From Bacillus sp. FJAT-14578 (lineage in GTDB: Bacteria; Bacillota; Bacilli; Bacillales; Bacillaceae_H), in the NCBI RefSeq assembly GCF_000504165.1, contig NZ_AYSE01000001.1:868001-932000 (forward strand): a DNA stretch of 64,000 nt. Reading direction: 5' to 3'. The position numbers were made by a program, and so were the translations under genes. Under the pieces are notes generated by a model. The model saw only the letters and a list, made by a program, of their open reading frames with translations, did not search any database and had not been told where the DNA came from. Below are positions 1-9,457 of the stretch, in pieces; positions within the stretch are counted from its first letter, which is position 1, and each line of letters begins with the position of its first letter.

Positions 1-656
1 GCAATTTCGATGACTCCTCGTTCAATTAGGCGCTGTGTATGCTCCATCCCTAAAATATCATGAAGGGCATCATATAAAGGTCGAAGATAAGGATCCACTT
101 TCTCCTTTAAATCTCCCGGCAAAAACCCTAAGCTTTCTCCAGCTTCGACAGCCGGCCTTGTTAAGATAATTCGTTTAATGTTTCCATTTTTCAAGGCATT
201 GACAGCCATCACCACTGCTAAATAGGTTTTTCCCGTTCCGGCAGGACCAATCCCAAAAATTAAATCCTTTGTTCGAATAGCTGATACGTATTGTTTTTGA
301 CCTAATGTTTTGATGCGAATGGATTTCCCTTTCACATTTTTCGCAATTTCTTCGTTATACATATCGGCAAAGAATTCAATCGTTCCGTTTTTTGCCATTT
401 TTATTGCGTACAACACATCTCGTTCCGAAATAGAAATGTTTCGACGAATGATGATTAACAGCTTTTTTAAGATTTCATTTGCAAGCTCCACTTGTCGTGA
501 ATCGCCGGAAATCGTAATTCCTTCACCTCGTGAAACGATTGATACCTGCATTTCTTCTTCAATTCTTCTTAAATGAATATCTTGGATACCAAATAGGGCA
601 ATCGCTTCATTAGGATTTTCAAGTTGCAAGTTAGTTGTAACAATCTGTTCTGCCAT
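1..656 (-). CDS. phoH: PhoH family ATPase, N-terminal part (truncated by window edge)
   Basis: The visible 218 residues read leftwards from an ATG at 656 and run off the window. The P-loop GPAGTGKT lies near residue 137, followed by the LTRPAVEAGESLGFLPG stretch typical of PhoH-like nucleoside triphosphatases. The family is a cytoplasmic P-loop ATPase linked to RNA metabolism and phosphate starvation; its exact role in bacilli is not settled. It lies 3 bp after yqfD in the same direction, the order known from other bacilli, so it is probably co-transcribed. The Walker B region and C-terminus lie outside the window. Confidence 0.93.
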   Translation of the reverse strand, partial: MAEQIVTTNLQLENPNEAIALFGIQDIHLRRIEEEMQVSIVSRGEGITISGDSRQVELANEILKKLLIIIRRNISISERDVLYAIKMAKNGTIEFFADMYNEEIAKNVKGKSIRIKTLGQKQYVSAIRTKDLIFGIGPAGTGKTYLAVVMAVNALKNGNIKRIILTRPAVEAGESLGFLPGDLKEKVDPYLRPLYDALHDILGMEHTQRLIERGVIEI

Positions 657-659
657 TCC

Positions 660-1850
660 TCAATCTCCTTGGATAATTGGTTGAGTCGTTGTGATATTTT
701 CTATAACTTGGTAATGTATCGTTAACTTTACTTTACCATTGTCATTAGTTTGGTGCAAAACTTTTTCATTTTTAACCTTAGCATCTGCATCTAATTTCGA
801 AATTAATTCATTTCGGCCAATTTCTTTTCCTTTTTGAACAGCTTGTTCAACGCTGTACTTCCTTGTAACCATCTCTTCCTCTCTCACCGTCACTGTTTCA
901 TATGCTAAAGGCAGTTTCCATTTGAAAAAATAAAGCGGCTTTTTCAGTGTTTCTACTTTTTCTTTTTTATATGGTTCCTTTTGAAAGAATCCCCAAATTG
1001 GTACTTTAATCTTCCCGATATATAACGCGTGTTTCGTAAAACTTTCCCCCGTTAACACACGAAAATTGGTTTGGAGGGGAATTTCCACCACAGACTTGTA
1101 CCATGTTTCCCCATAAATTTCCCCTTTCGCCCCGACGACACGCTCATAGTCCTCTTTTCCGATGACTCCAGACACGAGAAGCTGGCCTGGCCGCACAAAA
1201 TCATTAACCTTGACTAAAGGTTGTCCGTTTTCGACAAACAGCTTCGTGATGACCGCTTTCTTTTTAGCTACGATATGACTGGGAGAAACAGCTTTAGGTT
1301 GTTTCGGCTTATTTTTTTCTACTACTTGGAAATGAAAAGACGTGCCTCTTAGTTCCACCCCTACCCAAGTAAGGTTGTGAATATTATTCGTCAATTCCCT
1401 CTGAATCGATTCGGGATCTTTTACAAAGAACTGGAGTTTCCCCCTTTTAACTCCCATTTCGTTCAGGTGTTTTAGAATTTGATGTTCGGTATGAGGTTTC
1501 GCTCCCTTAATTTCAATAGACCAGATCATATTGGATAACAGCATGATCACCAACAGGAAAGCCCCCATCCCTATCACAAATCCCCCATTTTTCCACATTC
1601 GTTTTGTTAAAAAAGGCAAGCCCCGCTTATGGGAAAAATATATTTTGCACTCGCTTTGACGAACAATCGAGCGAATGGCCGGAATGTCCTTCAATAAAAT
1701 GGTGGTTTTCACACACTCCTCATCTAGACGCTTAATGTTCGTCAGCAAAAGCTGCTGACGAAAACAATGATTCAAAAAACGCTCAATCCCTTTTCCTTTG
1801 ATCGTGATGGTCACGGTACCGGCTATAAAGTTTGTCCATTGGTTCTTCAT
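660..1850 (-). CDS. yqfD: Sporulation protein YqfD
   Basis: The 396-residue product has a basic N-terminal domain, one strong membrane segment at about residues 90-112 and a large extracytoplasmic domain. This is the architecture of YqfD, a mother-cell sporulation membrane protein of unknown biochemistry. It follows yqfC by 16 bp and precedes phoH by 3 bp. In B. subtilis yqfC and yqfD are transcribed by sigma-E, so the pair is probably a sporulation unit here too. Length matches the family. Confidence 0.93.
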   Translation of the reverse strand: MKNQWTNFIAGTVTITIKGKGIERFLNHCFRQQLLLTNIKRLDEECVKTTILLKDIPAIRSIVRQSECKIYFSHKRGLPFLTKRMWKNGGFVIGMGAFLLVIMLLSNMIWSIEIKGAKPHTEHQILKHLNEMGVKRGKLQFFVKDPESIQRELTNNIHNLTWVGVELRGTSFHFQVVEKNKPKQPKAVSPSHIVAKKKAVITKLFVENGQPLVKVNDFVRPGQLLVSGVIGKEDYERVVGAKGEIYGETWYKSVVEIPLQTNFRVLTGESFTKHALYIGKIKVPIWGFFQKEPYKKEKVETLKKPLYFFKWKLPLAYETVTVREEEMVTRKYSVEQAVQKGKEIGRNELISKLDADAKVKNEKVLHQTNDNGKVKLTIHYQVIENITTTQPIIQGD

Positions 1851-1866
1851 CGTGCTCCTCCTCTAC

Positions 1867-2151
1867 CTACTCTTCTAAATAAAGCACTTGGCCAATTTTC
1901 CCTTCGAGCACAATCTCCTCTGGCATGATCACTTTAATGACAAGCTCCTGACCTTTAATTAACAGTTGGCCCTGCTTTAACAATATACGGATTTCTTTAT
2001 CTGAAAAGGCTAATAATCCTTTATGATTTTCAATATACACATGAATTTGGCCGACCATTGTGACACGCGGGAGATCTGTTAATACATCAGCGGGTAGTTC
2101 CATTTTTCTTGTAATCCAATTTTTCATCTGTTGTTTCCATGATTTAGCCAT
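1867..2151 (-). CDS. yqfC: Sporulation protein YqfC (YabP/YqfC family)
   Basis: The 94-residue small protein has the alternating beta-strand pattern of the YabP/YqfC family and no membrane segment. It is the partner of YqfD in the sigma-E regulon of bacilli; the function is unknown. The ATG at 2151 is preceded by AAAGGGGG with an 8-nt spacer, and that ribosome binding site forms the 3' arm of a hairpin (see 2160-2193). Identity comes from position, length and its neighbour yqfD. Confidence 0.9.
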   Translation of the reverse strand: MAKSWKQQMKNWITRKMELPADVLTDLPRVTMVGQIHVYIENHKGLLAFSDKEIRILLKQGQLLIKGQELVIKVIMPEEIVLEGKIGQVLYLEE

Positions 2152-2159
2152 AAAAAGAA

Positions 2160-2193
2160 CCCCCTTTCATCTCATATTTATGAGAAAAGGGGG
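2160..2193 (-). terminator. Hairpin containing the yqfC ribosome binding site
   Basis: Read on the minus strand, a C5-T3/A3-G5 outer stem and a CTCATA/TATGAG inner stem are followed by a U-rich stretch (TTCTTTTT) and then the yqfC ATG. It looks like an intrinsic terminator of the upstream gene whose 3' arm is also the Shine-Dalgarno sequence of yqfC. Confidence 0.6.
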
Positions 2194-2210
2194 CTTTGTA
2201 TCACTTCAAT

Positions 2211-2615
2211 TTATTTTCTTTTTGCTTTTGGGGGACCCAGTACTTCAGACCAGATGATTCCTTGTACTACTTGCTTTTTAGAAAAAGACAACGGCTTTTC
2301 AATGCGCTTTTCTCTCACCCTCTGCGTTTTCACCGTTAAAGGTGGAGCAGAAGCTTGTTGCACAGGCTTAGACTTACTGAGCGCTTTTGCCTCTTCTAAT
2401 TTAGCTTGAATGGATGCGGCTTGTTTTTTAAATTGCTTGGCCTGCTCAACTTCCTTGCGAATATCAATTTCTTTCCTTTTGGATTCCAAAGGGCGTTTAG
2501 GTTTTTGATCTGTCTTGGATTGTTCACCATATCTTTTAAAAATATTAATGATAAAACCGACAATGATGACTAAAATAAAGGCATTGCTCATTAAAAAATC
2601 AAATAGTAGGTTCAT
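2211..2615 (-). CDS. Unnamed membrane-anchored basic protein in the YqfB position
   Basis: This 134-residue protein has an N-terminal membrane segment at about residues 9-26, then a highly charged, Lys/Glu/Gln-rich and probably helical cytoplasmic region that ends in a basic tail. I recognise no domain. It occupies the place of the short yqfB gene downstream of floA in B. subtilis, where yqfB belongs to the sigma-W unit, but I could not show homology to YqfB. A perfect 15-bp hairpin separates it from floA. The start is the ATG at 2615, behind AAAGGGGG. Confidence 0.7.
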   Translation of the reverse strand: MNLLFDFLMSNAFILVIIVGFIINIFKRYGEQSKTDQKPKRPLESKRKEIDIRKEVEQAKQFKKQAASIQAKLEEAKALSKSKPVQQASAPPLTVKTQRVREKRIEKPLSFSKKQVVQGIIWSEVLGPPKAKRK

Positions 2616-2649
2616 TAAAAATCCCCCTTTAAACTATATAAATCAATTT

Positions 2650-2692
2650 AGAGAATTCGACATGACCAAAGAACGCCCATGTCGAATTCTCT
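2650..2692 (-). repeat. Perfect 15-bp inverted repeat between floA and the downstream gene
   Basis: AGAGAATTCGACATG at 2650-2664 pairs perfectly with 2678-2692 across a 13-nt loop. No U-run follows on the minus strand, so it is more likely an attenuating or processing hairpin than a strong terminator. Confidence 0.65.
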
Positions 2693-2769
2693 AGACCTAA
2701 GCGGCTGCTTCCCCCCTTTCAGAGGCGGCGCCATCCACTTAGATGAACCTTTGAGGGCGGATTCAATTA

Positions 2770-3759
2770 TTATTTTTCATCTTCTTCATCTTCTTTTGTG
2801 GCTTTGCCGATTGAATTGCGCATATCGGTATCCGCCATCACGTTTTTAAAATTCATATAATCCATTACACCTATATTTCCGGAGCGCAGCGCTTCCGCCA
2901 TAGCCAGAGGAACTTGCGCCTCCGCTTCCACTACTTTCGCATGCATTTCTTCGACGCGCGCGCGCATTTCTTGTTCTTGTGCTACCGCCATAGCACGGCG
3001 CTCTTCCGCCTTCGCCTGGGCTATGTTTTTGTCTGCTTCCGCTTGGTCAATTTGAAGTACTGCACCGATATTTTTGCCGATATCGATATCGGCAATATCG
3101 ATGGATAAAATTTCAAATGCCGTTCCGGAATCCAATCCCTTGTTCAGCACTGTTTGCGAAATCATATCAGGATTTTCCAATACTTTTTTATGATTGTCAG
3201 ATGAACCGATCGTACTAACAATCCCTTCACCTACACGAGCAACAACCGTATCTTCGCCCGCTCCCCCCACTAAACGTTCAATATTGGCACGTACCGTAAT
3301 TCTCGCTTTAGCCTTCACTTCAATCCCATCCATTGCCACACCGGCGATGAACGGCGTTTCAATTACCTTTGGATTTACGCTCATTTGTACAGCTTCCAAT
3401 ACATCACGTCCAGCTAAATCGATAGCAGCGCAGCGTTCAAAGCTTAATTCGATGTTTGCGCGATGTGCTGCAATTAATGCATTCACAACCCGGTCTACAT
3501 TTCCTCCCGCCAAATAGTGGCTTTCCAATTGATTAATGCTAACATCCAGACCCGCTTTACTCGCCTTGATTAACGGATTGACAACACGAGACGGAATAAC
3601 ACGACGCAGCCTCATTCCAATCAGCGTAAAGATGCTGATCCTTACACCCGCTGCCAATGCAGAAATCCACAGCATAACAGGAACGAATGTGAAAAACACC
3701 CCTAACAGGATAACCGCTAAACCTACTCCGATAAAAAACAATAAATTCCCTACTATCAT
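2770..3759 (-). CDS. floA: Flotillin-like protein FloA
   Basis: The 329-residue product starts with a hydrophobic hairpin region (about residues 3-50), followed by an SPFH-type domain and a C-terminal coiled coil rich in Ala, Glu and Gln (about 235-290). FloA organises functional membrane microdomains and raises membrane fluidity. Its partner in bacilli is the NfeD protein encoded 19 bp upstream, and the two form the sigma-W-controlled yqeZ-yqfA unit of B. subtilis. The ATG at 3759 has the strong site AAAGGAGG. Confidence 0.97.
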   Translation of the reverse strand: MIVGNLLFFIGVGLAVILLGVFFTFVPVMLWISALAAGVRISIFTLIGMRLRRVIPSRVVNPLIKASKAGLDVSINQLESHYLAGGNVDRVVNALIAAHRANIELSFERCAAIDLAGRDVLEAVQMSVNPKVIETPFIAGVAMDGIEVKAKARITVRANIERLVGGAGEDTVVARVGEGIVSTIGSSDNHKKVLENPDMISQTVLNKGLDSGTAFEILSIDIADIDIGKNIGAVLQIDQAEADKNIAQAKAEERRAMAVAQEQEMRARVEEMHAKVVEAEAQVPLAMAEALRSGNIGVMDYMNFKNVMADTDMRNSIGKATKEDEEDEK

Positions 3760-3778
3760 GTGTATAACCTCCTTTTTA

Positions 3779-5101
3779 TTACAATTCTTCTAGTTTTCGA
3801 ACTACGATTCTGGAACCTTCCACCTTGACGACTTTCACTCTCACACCTTTAGACAAGTAGCTTCCTTCCGTTACGACATCCACATACTCTTCTTCAATCA
3901 ACACCGTTCCCGACGGACGCAAAGGAGTGGTGGCCATCCCTTCTTTACCAATTAATTCTATCCTATTTCGATTAGACACATAACCAGCTTCTGTGTTCAT
4001 GGAATCCGTTAAAATCACTTTTTGAAAGGCTACCAGCTTTTTCTTAAAAAATTTCATCATCACAACAGCCCCTCCAAGCGATATAATAACCGCAATTAAA
4101 ATGGAAATTGCCATATGCACATAATCATCCGAAGCCATAAAGAAACTCGTTATAACAGCTCCTATCCCTAGAATGCCGGCAATTCCTCCGACAAGGAAAA
4201 ACTCTAAAATTAATAAGATGATTCCTATCACAAATAAGACAACAGCTTCTATTCCCGCTAACCCCGCTATTGTATGGCCATAGAAAAACAATAAAAGAGA
4301 AGAAATCCCTATCGTTCCCGCAAGCCCAAAAGAAGGGGTGTACAATTCCAAAACCAGCCCTAAGCTGCCAATGGAGAGCAAAATAGGAATGACGATAGGA
4401 TGCGTGACAAATCGCGCCACTTTTTCAGCCATACTTTCTTCCATGTAAATCACTTGAGCATTTTCTTTATTTACCTTTTTCAAAAGATCATCCAGATTGG
4501 CGACAATCCCTTCAGAGTATCCGACTTCTACCGCCTGATCTGCAGTCAAGGTCAGAAGCTTACCTTTTTCGGCATCATATTTCGGTAAATGTATACTTTC
4601 ATCTGCCATCGCCAAAGCATACAGTGGATTTCGCCCATTTTGTTCGGCTGCACTTTTCATGGCTGCATTCCAAAAGGATTGCGCTTTCTTGTCCGCCGCA
4701 TTCCCTTGCTGATCAATGATCGCCGCAGAACCAATCGTGGATCCTGGCGTCATATAAATCTCATCTGTATTTAAAGCAATGTAAGCTCCTGCTGATAACG
4801 CCTTTTGATTGACCAATGCCACGTTAGGGATATCCGTTTCGGTTATGATTTTCCCTATTTCAGATGCTGCATCAACAGCTCCTCCAGGTGTATTAATGTC
4901 GAACACGATCAAATCTGCCTTTTGCTCCTTCGCCTCTTCAATACTTCTGTTCAAAAAAGCATACAACCCTTTTTCGACTGTTTCTTCTACTGGAACAACG
5001 TACACCTGTTCATTATCAGCCTGGGCAGAAAAAAAGGGCATTGAATACATAAAAAGGGAAACGAAGCATATTACGGCATATATATACGCTCGTCTTTTCA
5101 C
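3779..5101 (-). CDS. yqeZ: NfeD-type membrane-bound serine protease (YqeZ)
   Basis: The protein has a signal-like N-terminus (about residues 8-30), a ClpP/SppA-like protease domain with NTPGG (about 70-74) and the probable nucleophile in SAGAYI (about Ser103), then several membrane segments and a C-terminal OB-fold (NfeD domain). It is the long NfeD form that pairs with FloA. The GTG at 5101 is preferred, since AAAGGTGG lies 7 nt upstream; a GTG two codons earlier overlaps that site. Its regulation is indicated by the sigma-W-type promoter at 5152-5177, so it probably belongs to the envelope-stress response. Confidence 0.92.
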   Translation of the reverse strand: MKRRAYIYAVICFVSLFMYSMPFFSAQADNEQVYVVPVEETVEKGLYAFLNRSIEEAKEQKADLIVFDINTPGGAVDAASEIGKIITETDIPNVALVNQKALSAGAYIALNTDEIYMTPGSTIGSAAIIDQQGNAADKKAQSFWNAAMKSAAEQNGRNPLYALAMADESIHLPKYDAEKGKLLTLTADQAVEVGYSEGIVANLDDLLKKVNKENAQVIYMEESMAEKVARFVTHPIVIPILLSIGSLGLVLELYTPSFGLAGTIGISSLLLFFYGHTIAGLAGIEAVVLFVIGIILLILEFFLVGGIAGILGIGAVITSFFMASDDYVHMAISILIAVIISLGGAVVMMKFFKKKLVAFQKVILTDSMNTEAGYVSNRNRIELIGKEGMATTPLRPSGTVLIEEEYVDVVTEGSYLSKGVRVKVVKVEGSRIVVRKLEEL

Positions 5102-5151
5102 TGTCACACCACCTTTCTTTCGGGCGACGGGTAGGATTTGTTGACTATATA

Positions 5152-5177
5152 TACGATTGAAATAAAAAAGAGTTTCA
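5152..5177 (-). promoter_or_regulatory. Sigma-W-type promoter of yqeZ-floA
   Basis: On the minus strand TGAAAC (5177-5172) and CGTA (5155-5152) are separated by exactly 16 bp, matching the ECF sigma-W consensus TGAAAC-N16-CGTA. It lies about 50 bp upstream of yqeZ, whose B. subtilis counterpart is a sigma-W target. Confidence 0.85.
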
Positions 5178-5183
5178 TTATGT

Positions 5184-5219
5184 AAAAAAAAAGCCTTACT
5201 GTTAGTAAGGCTTTTTTTT
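5184..5219 (-). terminator. Terminator after yqeY
   Basis: GCCTTAC/GTAAGGC is a 7-bp stem with a TGTTA loop, flanked by A and T runs on both sides. It separates the rpsU-yqeY unit from the sigma-W promoter of yqeZ and can act in both directions. Confidence 0.85.
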
Positions 5220-5661
5220 ATGACAAGTTCTGAAGAACAAGCTTATTGACAAGGGAGCCGTCCGCTTTACCTTTTACTTTCGGCATAATAGCGGCCATTA
5301 CTTTCCCCATATCAGCTTTAGAGCTCGCTTGCACTTCCGCAATCGCTTCTTTAACAATTTCTGTTAATTCTTCTTCAGTGAGCTGCTTAGGCATGTAAAT
5401 TTCTAAAACTGTTAGCTCATTCTGAATTTTATCAACAAGATCTTGACGATCTGCTTGTTCAAATTCGTGGAGGGAGTCTTTACGTTGCTTTAACTCACGA
5501 GAAATAATAGTTAACTCGTCATCTTCTGTAAGCTCTCTACCTAGTTTGATAGCTTCATTTTGCAAAGAGGCTTTAACCATGCGAATAACGGAAAGTTTCT
5601 CTTTTTCCTTATTTTTCATCGCTTGTTTCATATCATCATTTAAACGCTCAAGAAGACTCAT
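5218..5661 (-). CDS. yqeY: GatB/YqeY domain protein
   Basis: The 147-residue protein corresponds entirely to the YqeY domain, a helical fold related to the C-terminal tRNA-binding part of GatB. A role in tRNA-dependent amidation has been suggested for the family but is unproven for the free-standing form. It follows rpsU by 14 bp and both are read from the promoter at 5921-5949, an arrangement conserved in Firmicutes. It ends inside a strong terminator. Confidence 0.94.
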   Translation of the reverse strand: MSLLERLNDDMKQAMKNKEKEKLSVIRMVKASLQNEAIKLGRELTEDDELTIISRELKQRKDSLHEFEQADRQDLVDKIQNELTVLEIYMPKQLTEEELTEIVKEAIAEVQASSKADMGKVMAAIMPKVKGKADGSLVNKLVLQNLS

Positions 5662-5675
5662 AATTACACCCTCTT

Positions 5676-5849
5676 TTAGAATTTGCGTTTGCGAGCTGCT
5701 TCAGACTTCTTCTTACGTTTTACGCTAGGCTTCTCATAGAATTCACGCTTTCTAGCCTCTTGTATAGTACCGCTTTTAGATACTGTACGTTTGAAGCGGC
5801 GAAGAGCATCCTCAAGCGATTCGTTTTTACGAACAACCGTTTTTGACAT
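5676..5849 (-). CDS. rpsU: 30S ribosomal protein S21
   Basis: The 57-residue, strongly basic protein starts [20 protein letters not shown] and ends in a Lys/Arg-rich tail, as in other S21 proteins. It binds the small ribosomal subunit near the anti-Shine-Dalgarno region; in B. subtilis it influences motility and biofilm formation. The ATG at 5849 follows GGAGGGA and gives the expected length, whereas upstream in-frame codons do not. It is first in the rpsU-yqeY operon. Confidence 0.97.
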   Translation of the reverse strand: MSKTVVRKNESLEDALRRFKRTVSKSGTIQEARKREFYEKPSVKRKKKSEAARKRKF

Positions 5850-5920
5850 TCTAATTCCCTCCCTCCGAACAAAACCACTAGCTTGAAAGTTAAAAGACAT
5901 GAAAAGACATGTCTTTTGCA

Positions 5921-5949
5921 ATTATAGCGTACTGACCTCTGAAGGTCAA
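5921..5949 (-). promoter_or_regulatory. Sigma-A promoter of rpsU-yqeY
   Basis: TTGACC (5949-5944), a 17-bp spacer and a perfect TATAAT (5926-5921) lie about 70 bp upstream of rpsU. The spacer contains the palindrome TGACCTctgaAGGTCA, which overlaps the -35 box and could be an operator. Confidence 0.85.
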
Positions 5950-6046
5950 CTCCTTTGAAGAAGAAATCCTTGTTTCACAATTAATTTTATTCCATTGTCA
6001 TACGAGCAAGAACTTGTCTATAAAAATGGAGAAAGAGGTGAATTGC

Positions 6047-6979
6047 ATGCTGAACATCCTTTCGTTCTTCTCGGTCTATATTGCGATTTTTTTATTCGGC
6101 ATGACCATATTGAGGACGGGCTTATACAATTTATCACGTAATAAGATGAAGGAATGGCTCATTAAACTGACCCGGTCGCCATGGCAGGGCATGATGGTTG
6201 GGACCATTATTACAATGATTCTCCAAAGCAGCTCTGCTGTAATGGTCATTACGGTAGGATTGGTGGCCACCGGGTATCTCAGTTTTCACCAATCCATAGG
6301 CATCATCCTTGGAACAAATATCGGTACTACCTTTACAACCGAATTGATCACCTTTCGCTTGGATGAATATATCGTGCCTATGCTTATAGCGGGTGCTGCG
6401 CTGTTATTGATTCAACGCCGCGTTCCCTTTTGTCTTGGCAGCATGTTGTTTGGCTTAGGATGTATCTTTGTATCCATGAATGGATTCGAAAAACTTGCCC
6501 TCCCGCTTGCTAATTTAACAACGGTCAGCCACATCATTACCCAGGCCAATACGAATGAAATTTTGGGATTAGGATTAGGAACTATTCTTACCGCCATCAT
6601 TCAATCAAGCACAGCCACTACCGGCATTATCATGAGTTTTTTAAACGAAAATCTCTTGACCTTGCATGCGGGCATCGCCATTTTGTTTGGAGCAAATATC
6701 GGCACATGCATCACAGCTCTTCTCGCCAGCATCGGAGCCAACAGGGAAGCGAAACTGACTGCTTTCGCCCATACATGGCTGAATATATTAGGTGTAGCCT
6801 TTTTCTTCCCCTTCATTCAAACATTTGAAGGGGTTGTGAGCCAACTGACGCCTCTTCCCGATGTCCAGCTTGCCCATGTCAGCCTGCTGTTCAATGTAGT
6901 CTGTTCCATCCTTGCCTTGCCTCTAACCGGTATACTCGCCAACTTTATTACGAAAATCCATGGACGCCACTCGTTTTGA
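6047..6979 (+). CDS. yqeW: Na/Pi cotransporter family protein YqeW
   Basis: The 310-residue integral membrane protein contains the internal duplication of type II Na+/phosphate cotransporters. The first repeat has LQSSSAV (about residues 60-66) and GTNIGTT; the second has IQSSTAT and GANIGTC. The QSS motifs form the substrate and Na+ site in the family, so phosphate import is likely but not proven. The ATG at 6047 follows AAAGAGGTG; a TTG 11 codons upstream lacks such a site. It stands alone between rpsU and deoC. Confidence 0.9.
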   Translation: MLNILSFFSVYIAIFLFGMTILRTGLYNLSRNKMKEWLIKLTRSPWQGMMVGTIITMILQSSSAVMVITVGLVATGYLSFHQSIGIILGTNIGTTFTTELITFRLDEYIVPMLIAGAALLLIQRRVPFCLGSMLFGLGCIFVSMNGFEKLALPLANLTTVSHIITQANTNEILGLGLGTILTAIIQSSTATTGIIMSFLNENLLTLHAGIAILFGANIGTCITALLASIGANREAKLTAFAHTWLNILGVAFFFPFIQTFEGVVSQLTPLPDVQLAHVSLLFNVVCSILALPLTGILANFITKIHGRHSF

Positions 6980-6980
6980 T

Positions 6981-7190
6981 AAGAAAAGCACAAGCGCCTT
7001 GATCAAAGAAGGCCGACTAAAGACGCCACGTTAATCACCAACGTCGGCATGACCCACATCCTGTAGGCCTAAGGAAATAGGGATTGACCCCGTATACGCT
7101 TTTTGCCTTATGAGGGCAATCATCTTTTCCACAACGAGCTAGGCGCTGGAGCTAGACAGCACTAATCATCGAAAAAGTTATACTTTCTTA
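6981..7190 (-). repeat. Dispersed repeat B/C, copy B1
   Basis: The copy begins 1 bp after the yqeW stop with AAGAAAAGCACAAGCGCC and ends with GGCGCTGGAGCTAGACA near 7157. Similarity to copy B2 (33949-34151) continues through a tail to about 7190. It shares the internal AAAAGATGATTGC...CATAAG segment with copy C2 at 28.4 kb. Confidence 0.85.
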
Positions 7191-7197
7191 TCTTTTG

Positions 7198-7243
7198 AAA
7201 AAAGGTTGATTCAAGAGCAAAAGCCCTGAATCAACCTTTTTTT
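7198..7243. terminator. Bidirectional terminator between yqeW and deoC
   Basis: AAAAAAGGTTGATTCA and TGAATCAACCTTTTTT form a 16-bp stem with T runs on both strands. It serves plus-strand yqeW and minus-strand deoC, whose stop is at 7259. Confidence 0.88.
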
Positions 7244-7258
7244 TAATATTAAACCGTC

Positions 7259-7930
7259 TTAGTAATCGCTGTCAGCAGTTAATCCATTGACGATGGATAC
7301 ACCAGAGCTTGCCCCGATTCGAGTTGCACCCGCCTCGATCATATCTTTCGCGCCTTGTACGTCACGTACACCTCCAGATGCTTTCACTCCGATTTCAGGA
7401 CCGACTGTTTTACGCATTAACGCGATATCTTCAACCGTCGCACCGCCGGTTGAAAAACCTGTTGATGTTTTTACATAATCCGCTCCAGCTTTAACAGCAA
7501 GTTCACACGCTCTTACTTTCTCTTCTTCTGTCAGCAAGCTTGCTTCAATAATGACTTTCGTAAGCGCTTTTCCTTTTGCCGCTTCGACAACAGCGCGAAT
7601 ATCACGTTCCACTAGCTCATCATTTTTATCTTTAAGCGCGCCGATGTTAATGACCATGTCTACTTCTGTCGCACCTTTTTCAATTGCATCTTTTGTTTCA
7701 AACGCTTTCGTTTCAGGAGTGTTGGCTCCTAATGGAAAACCGATGACTGTGCATACTTTTACGTCTGATTCTTTAAGCATTTCAGCCGCCAGTTCTACCC
7801 ATGTCGGATTTACACAAACAGACGCAAACCCATGTTCTTTTGCCTCTTGGCAAAGTACAACGATTTGTTCTTTTTTTGTATCTGCTTTTAAAGCTGTATG
7901 GTCAATCATCTTAGCAACATTCATTGTCAT
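7259..7930 (-). CDS. deoC: Deoxyribose-phosphate aldolase
   Basis: The 223-residue enzyme cleaves 2-deoxyribose 5-phosphate to glyceraldehyde 3-phosphate and acetaldehyde in deoxynucleoside catabolism. The Schiff-base lysine is in YVKTSTGFS (Lys154), with Asp91 in EVDMVINIG and a second catalytic lysine expected near GVKASGGVR. The ATG at 7930 lies 8 nt after AAAGGAG and gives the usual family length. It stands alone here, not next to nupC/pdp as in B. subtilis. A tandem operator candidate precedes it. Confidence 0.97.
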   Translation of the reverse strand: MTMNVAKMIDHTALKADTKKEQIVVLCQEAKEHGFASVCVNPTWVELAAEMLKESDVKVCTVIGFPLGANTPETKAFETKDAIEKGATEVDMVINIGALKDKNDELVERDIRAVVEAAKGKALTKVIIEASLLTEEEKVRACELAVKAGADYVKTSTGFSTGGATVEDIALMRKTVGPEIGVKASGGVRDVQGAKDMIEAGATRIGASSGVSIVNGLTADSDY

Positions 7931-7956
7931 GATTTTTTCTCCTTTCAAACTCTCCT

Positions 7957-7998
7957 AAGTTGTCCGTACCTCAAAGTTGTACGTACCTCTACATCATA
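7957..7998 (-). promoter_or_regulatory. Tandem operator candidate and -10 box of deoC
   Basis: Two direct 16-bp repeats, AAGTTGTCCGTACCTC (7957-7972) and AAGTTGTACGTACCTC (7974-7989), differ at one base and are set 17 bp apart. On the minus strand they lie directly downstream of TATGAT (7998-7993), the likely -10 box, where a bound repressor would block transcription of deoC. The -35 box is poor. Confidence 0.6.
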
Positions 7999-8056
7999 CC
8001 ACAAAATATTGAAACAAACATTCTTTTTTATTATGCAATAATTAAAGGAATTTTAT

Positions 8057-8096
8057 AAATAAATGGACATGGGCTTACGCCCATGTCCATTTATTT
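8057..8096 (-). terminator. Terminator after mtaB
   Basis: AAATAAATGGACATGGGC pairs over 18 bp with 8079-8096 around a TTAC loop. It directly follows the mtaB stop and is AT-rich at its base. Confidence 0.8.
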
Positions 8097-8097
8097 A

Positions 8098-9453
8098 TTA
8101 AGAACTCATCTTCATTTCTTTAACGATTGAATCATCCATTACACGAACAAATTGTCCTTCATTGTACGGATAACCGGCTTTTGTGATTTTTACTTTCACA
8201 AGCTTGCCGACCATGTCTTCTGTGGCTTCAAATTTTACTTTTAAATAATTATCCGTATAGCCTACGTATAATCCGCTGTCTGGATTTTCTTTGTAGAGTT
8301 CTTCCGGAATAACTTCTAACACTTCTCCCTCAAATTGAGATGCATACTCTTTTGCTAATTGATTTGATAACTCAATTAGACGGTGTACACGCTCATTTTT
8401 GACTTCTTCGTCAATTTGATCATCCATACGGGCCGCAGGTGTTCCCGTACGCTTAGAATATGGGAATACATGAAGTTCGGAGAAGCGGTGTTCTTTAATA
8501 AAATTGTATGTTTCCATAAATTCTTCTTCTGTTTCACCCGGAAAACCGACAATGACGTCGGATGTAATGGCCAACCCAGGCAACGCTTCTTTCAAACGAT
8601 TTAAACGGTCCGCGAAAAATTCCATCGTATATTTGCGTCTCATGCGCTTTAACACCGTATTGGAACCTGACTGAATCGGGATATGCAAATGGCGCACAAT
8701 GACTTTCGATTGATCAAGCACTTCGATAATCTCATCCGTAATTTGACTGGCTTCAATAGATGATATACGAAGACGCTTCAATCCGATTACTTGCTCCTCA
8801 AGGTCTCTTAAAAGCTGAGCTAAATTGTAATCTTTCATGTCTTCACCGTATCCGCCGGTATGAATACCGGTCAATACGATTTCCTTATATCCGGCATCCA
8901 CTAATTGCTGTGCCTGGCGGATGACCTCCTTCGGATCACGGGAACGCATTAAACCACGTGCCCATGGAATAATACAAAATGTACAGAAGTTGTTGCATCC
9001 CTCTTGAATTTTTAACGATGCACGTGTTCGGTCTGTGAAAGCCGGTACATCCAATTCTTCATAAACACGTGTTTTCATAATATTTCCGACGGCATTAATC
9101 GGTTGACGTTCTTGTTTGTATTGTTCGATATACTCAAGCATTTTCACACGATCCTGTGTACCGACAACAATGTCTACCCCTGGAATCGCCATAATTTCAG
9201 CCGGCGACGTTTGGGCATAACATCCTGTTACACAAATTACCGCATCCGGATTTTTGCGCACTGCACGACGAATGACTTGGCGGCTCTTCTTATCACCTGT
9301 ATTCGTTACAGTGCACGTATTGATGACATAGACATCGGCTGATTTTTCAAAATCAACGCGCTCGTAGCCATTCTCTTTAAATAACTGCCAAATTGCCTCT
9401 GTCTCATAATGATTTACTTTACATCCAAGCGTATGAAACGCAACTGATGACAT
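8098..9453 (-). CDS. mtaB: tRNA t6A37 methylthiotransferase MtaB
   Basis: The 451-residue radical-SAM enzyme converts t6A to ms2t6A at position 37 of ANN-decoding tRNAs. The N-terminal methylthiotransferase domain carries cluster cysteines at Cys11, Cys47 and probably Cys78. The SAM cluster motif CNNFCTFC is at 153-160, and a C-terminal TRAM domain follows. It starts 4 bp after rsmE, as in the yqeT-yqeU-yqeV block of B. subtilis, so it is the last gene of that unit. Confidence 0.96.
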   Translation of the reverse strand: MSSVAFHTLGCKVNHYETEAIWQLFKENGYERVDFEKSADVYVINTCTVTNTGDKKSRQVIRRAVRKNPDAVICVTGCYAQTSPAEIMAIPGVDIVVGTQDRVKMLEYIEQYKQERQPINAVGNIMKTRVYEELDVPAFTDRTRASLKIQEGCNNFCTFCIIPWARGLMRSRDPKEVIRQAQQLVDAGYKEIVLTGIHTGGYGEDMKDYNLAQLLRDLEEQVIGLKRLRISSIEASQITDEIIEVLDQSKVIVRHLHIPIQSGSNTVLKRMRRKYTMEFFADRLNRLKEALPGLAITSDVIVGFPGETEEEFMETYNFIKEHRFSELHVFPYSKRTGTPAARMDDQIDEEVKNERVHRLIELSNQLAKEYASQFEGEVLEVIPEELYKENPDSGLYVGYTDNYLKVKFEATEDMVGKLVKVKITKAGYPYNEGQFVRVMDDSIVKEMKMSS

Positions 9454-9457
9454 TGTT

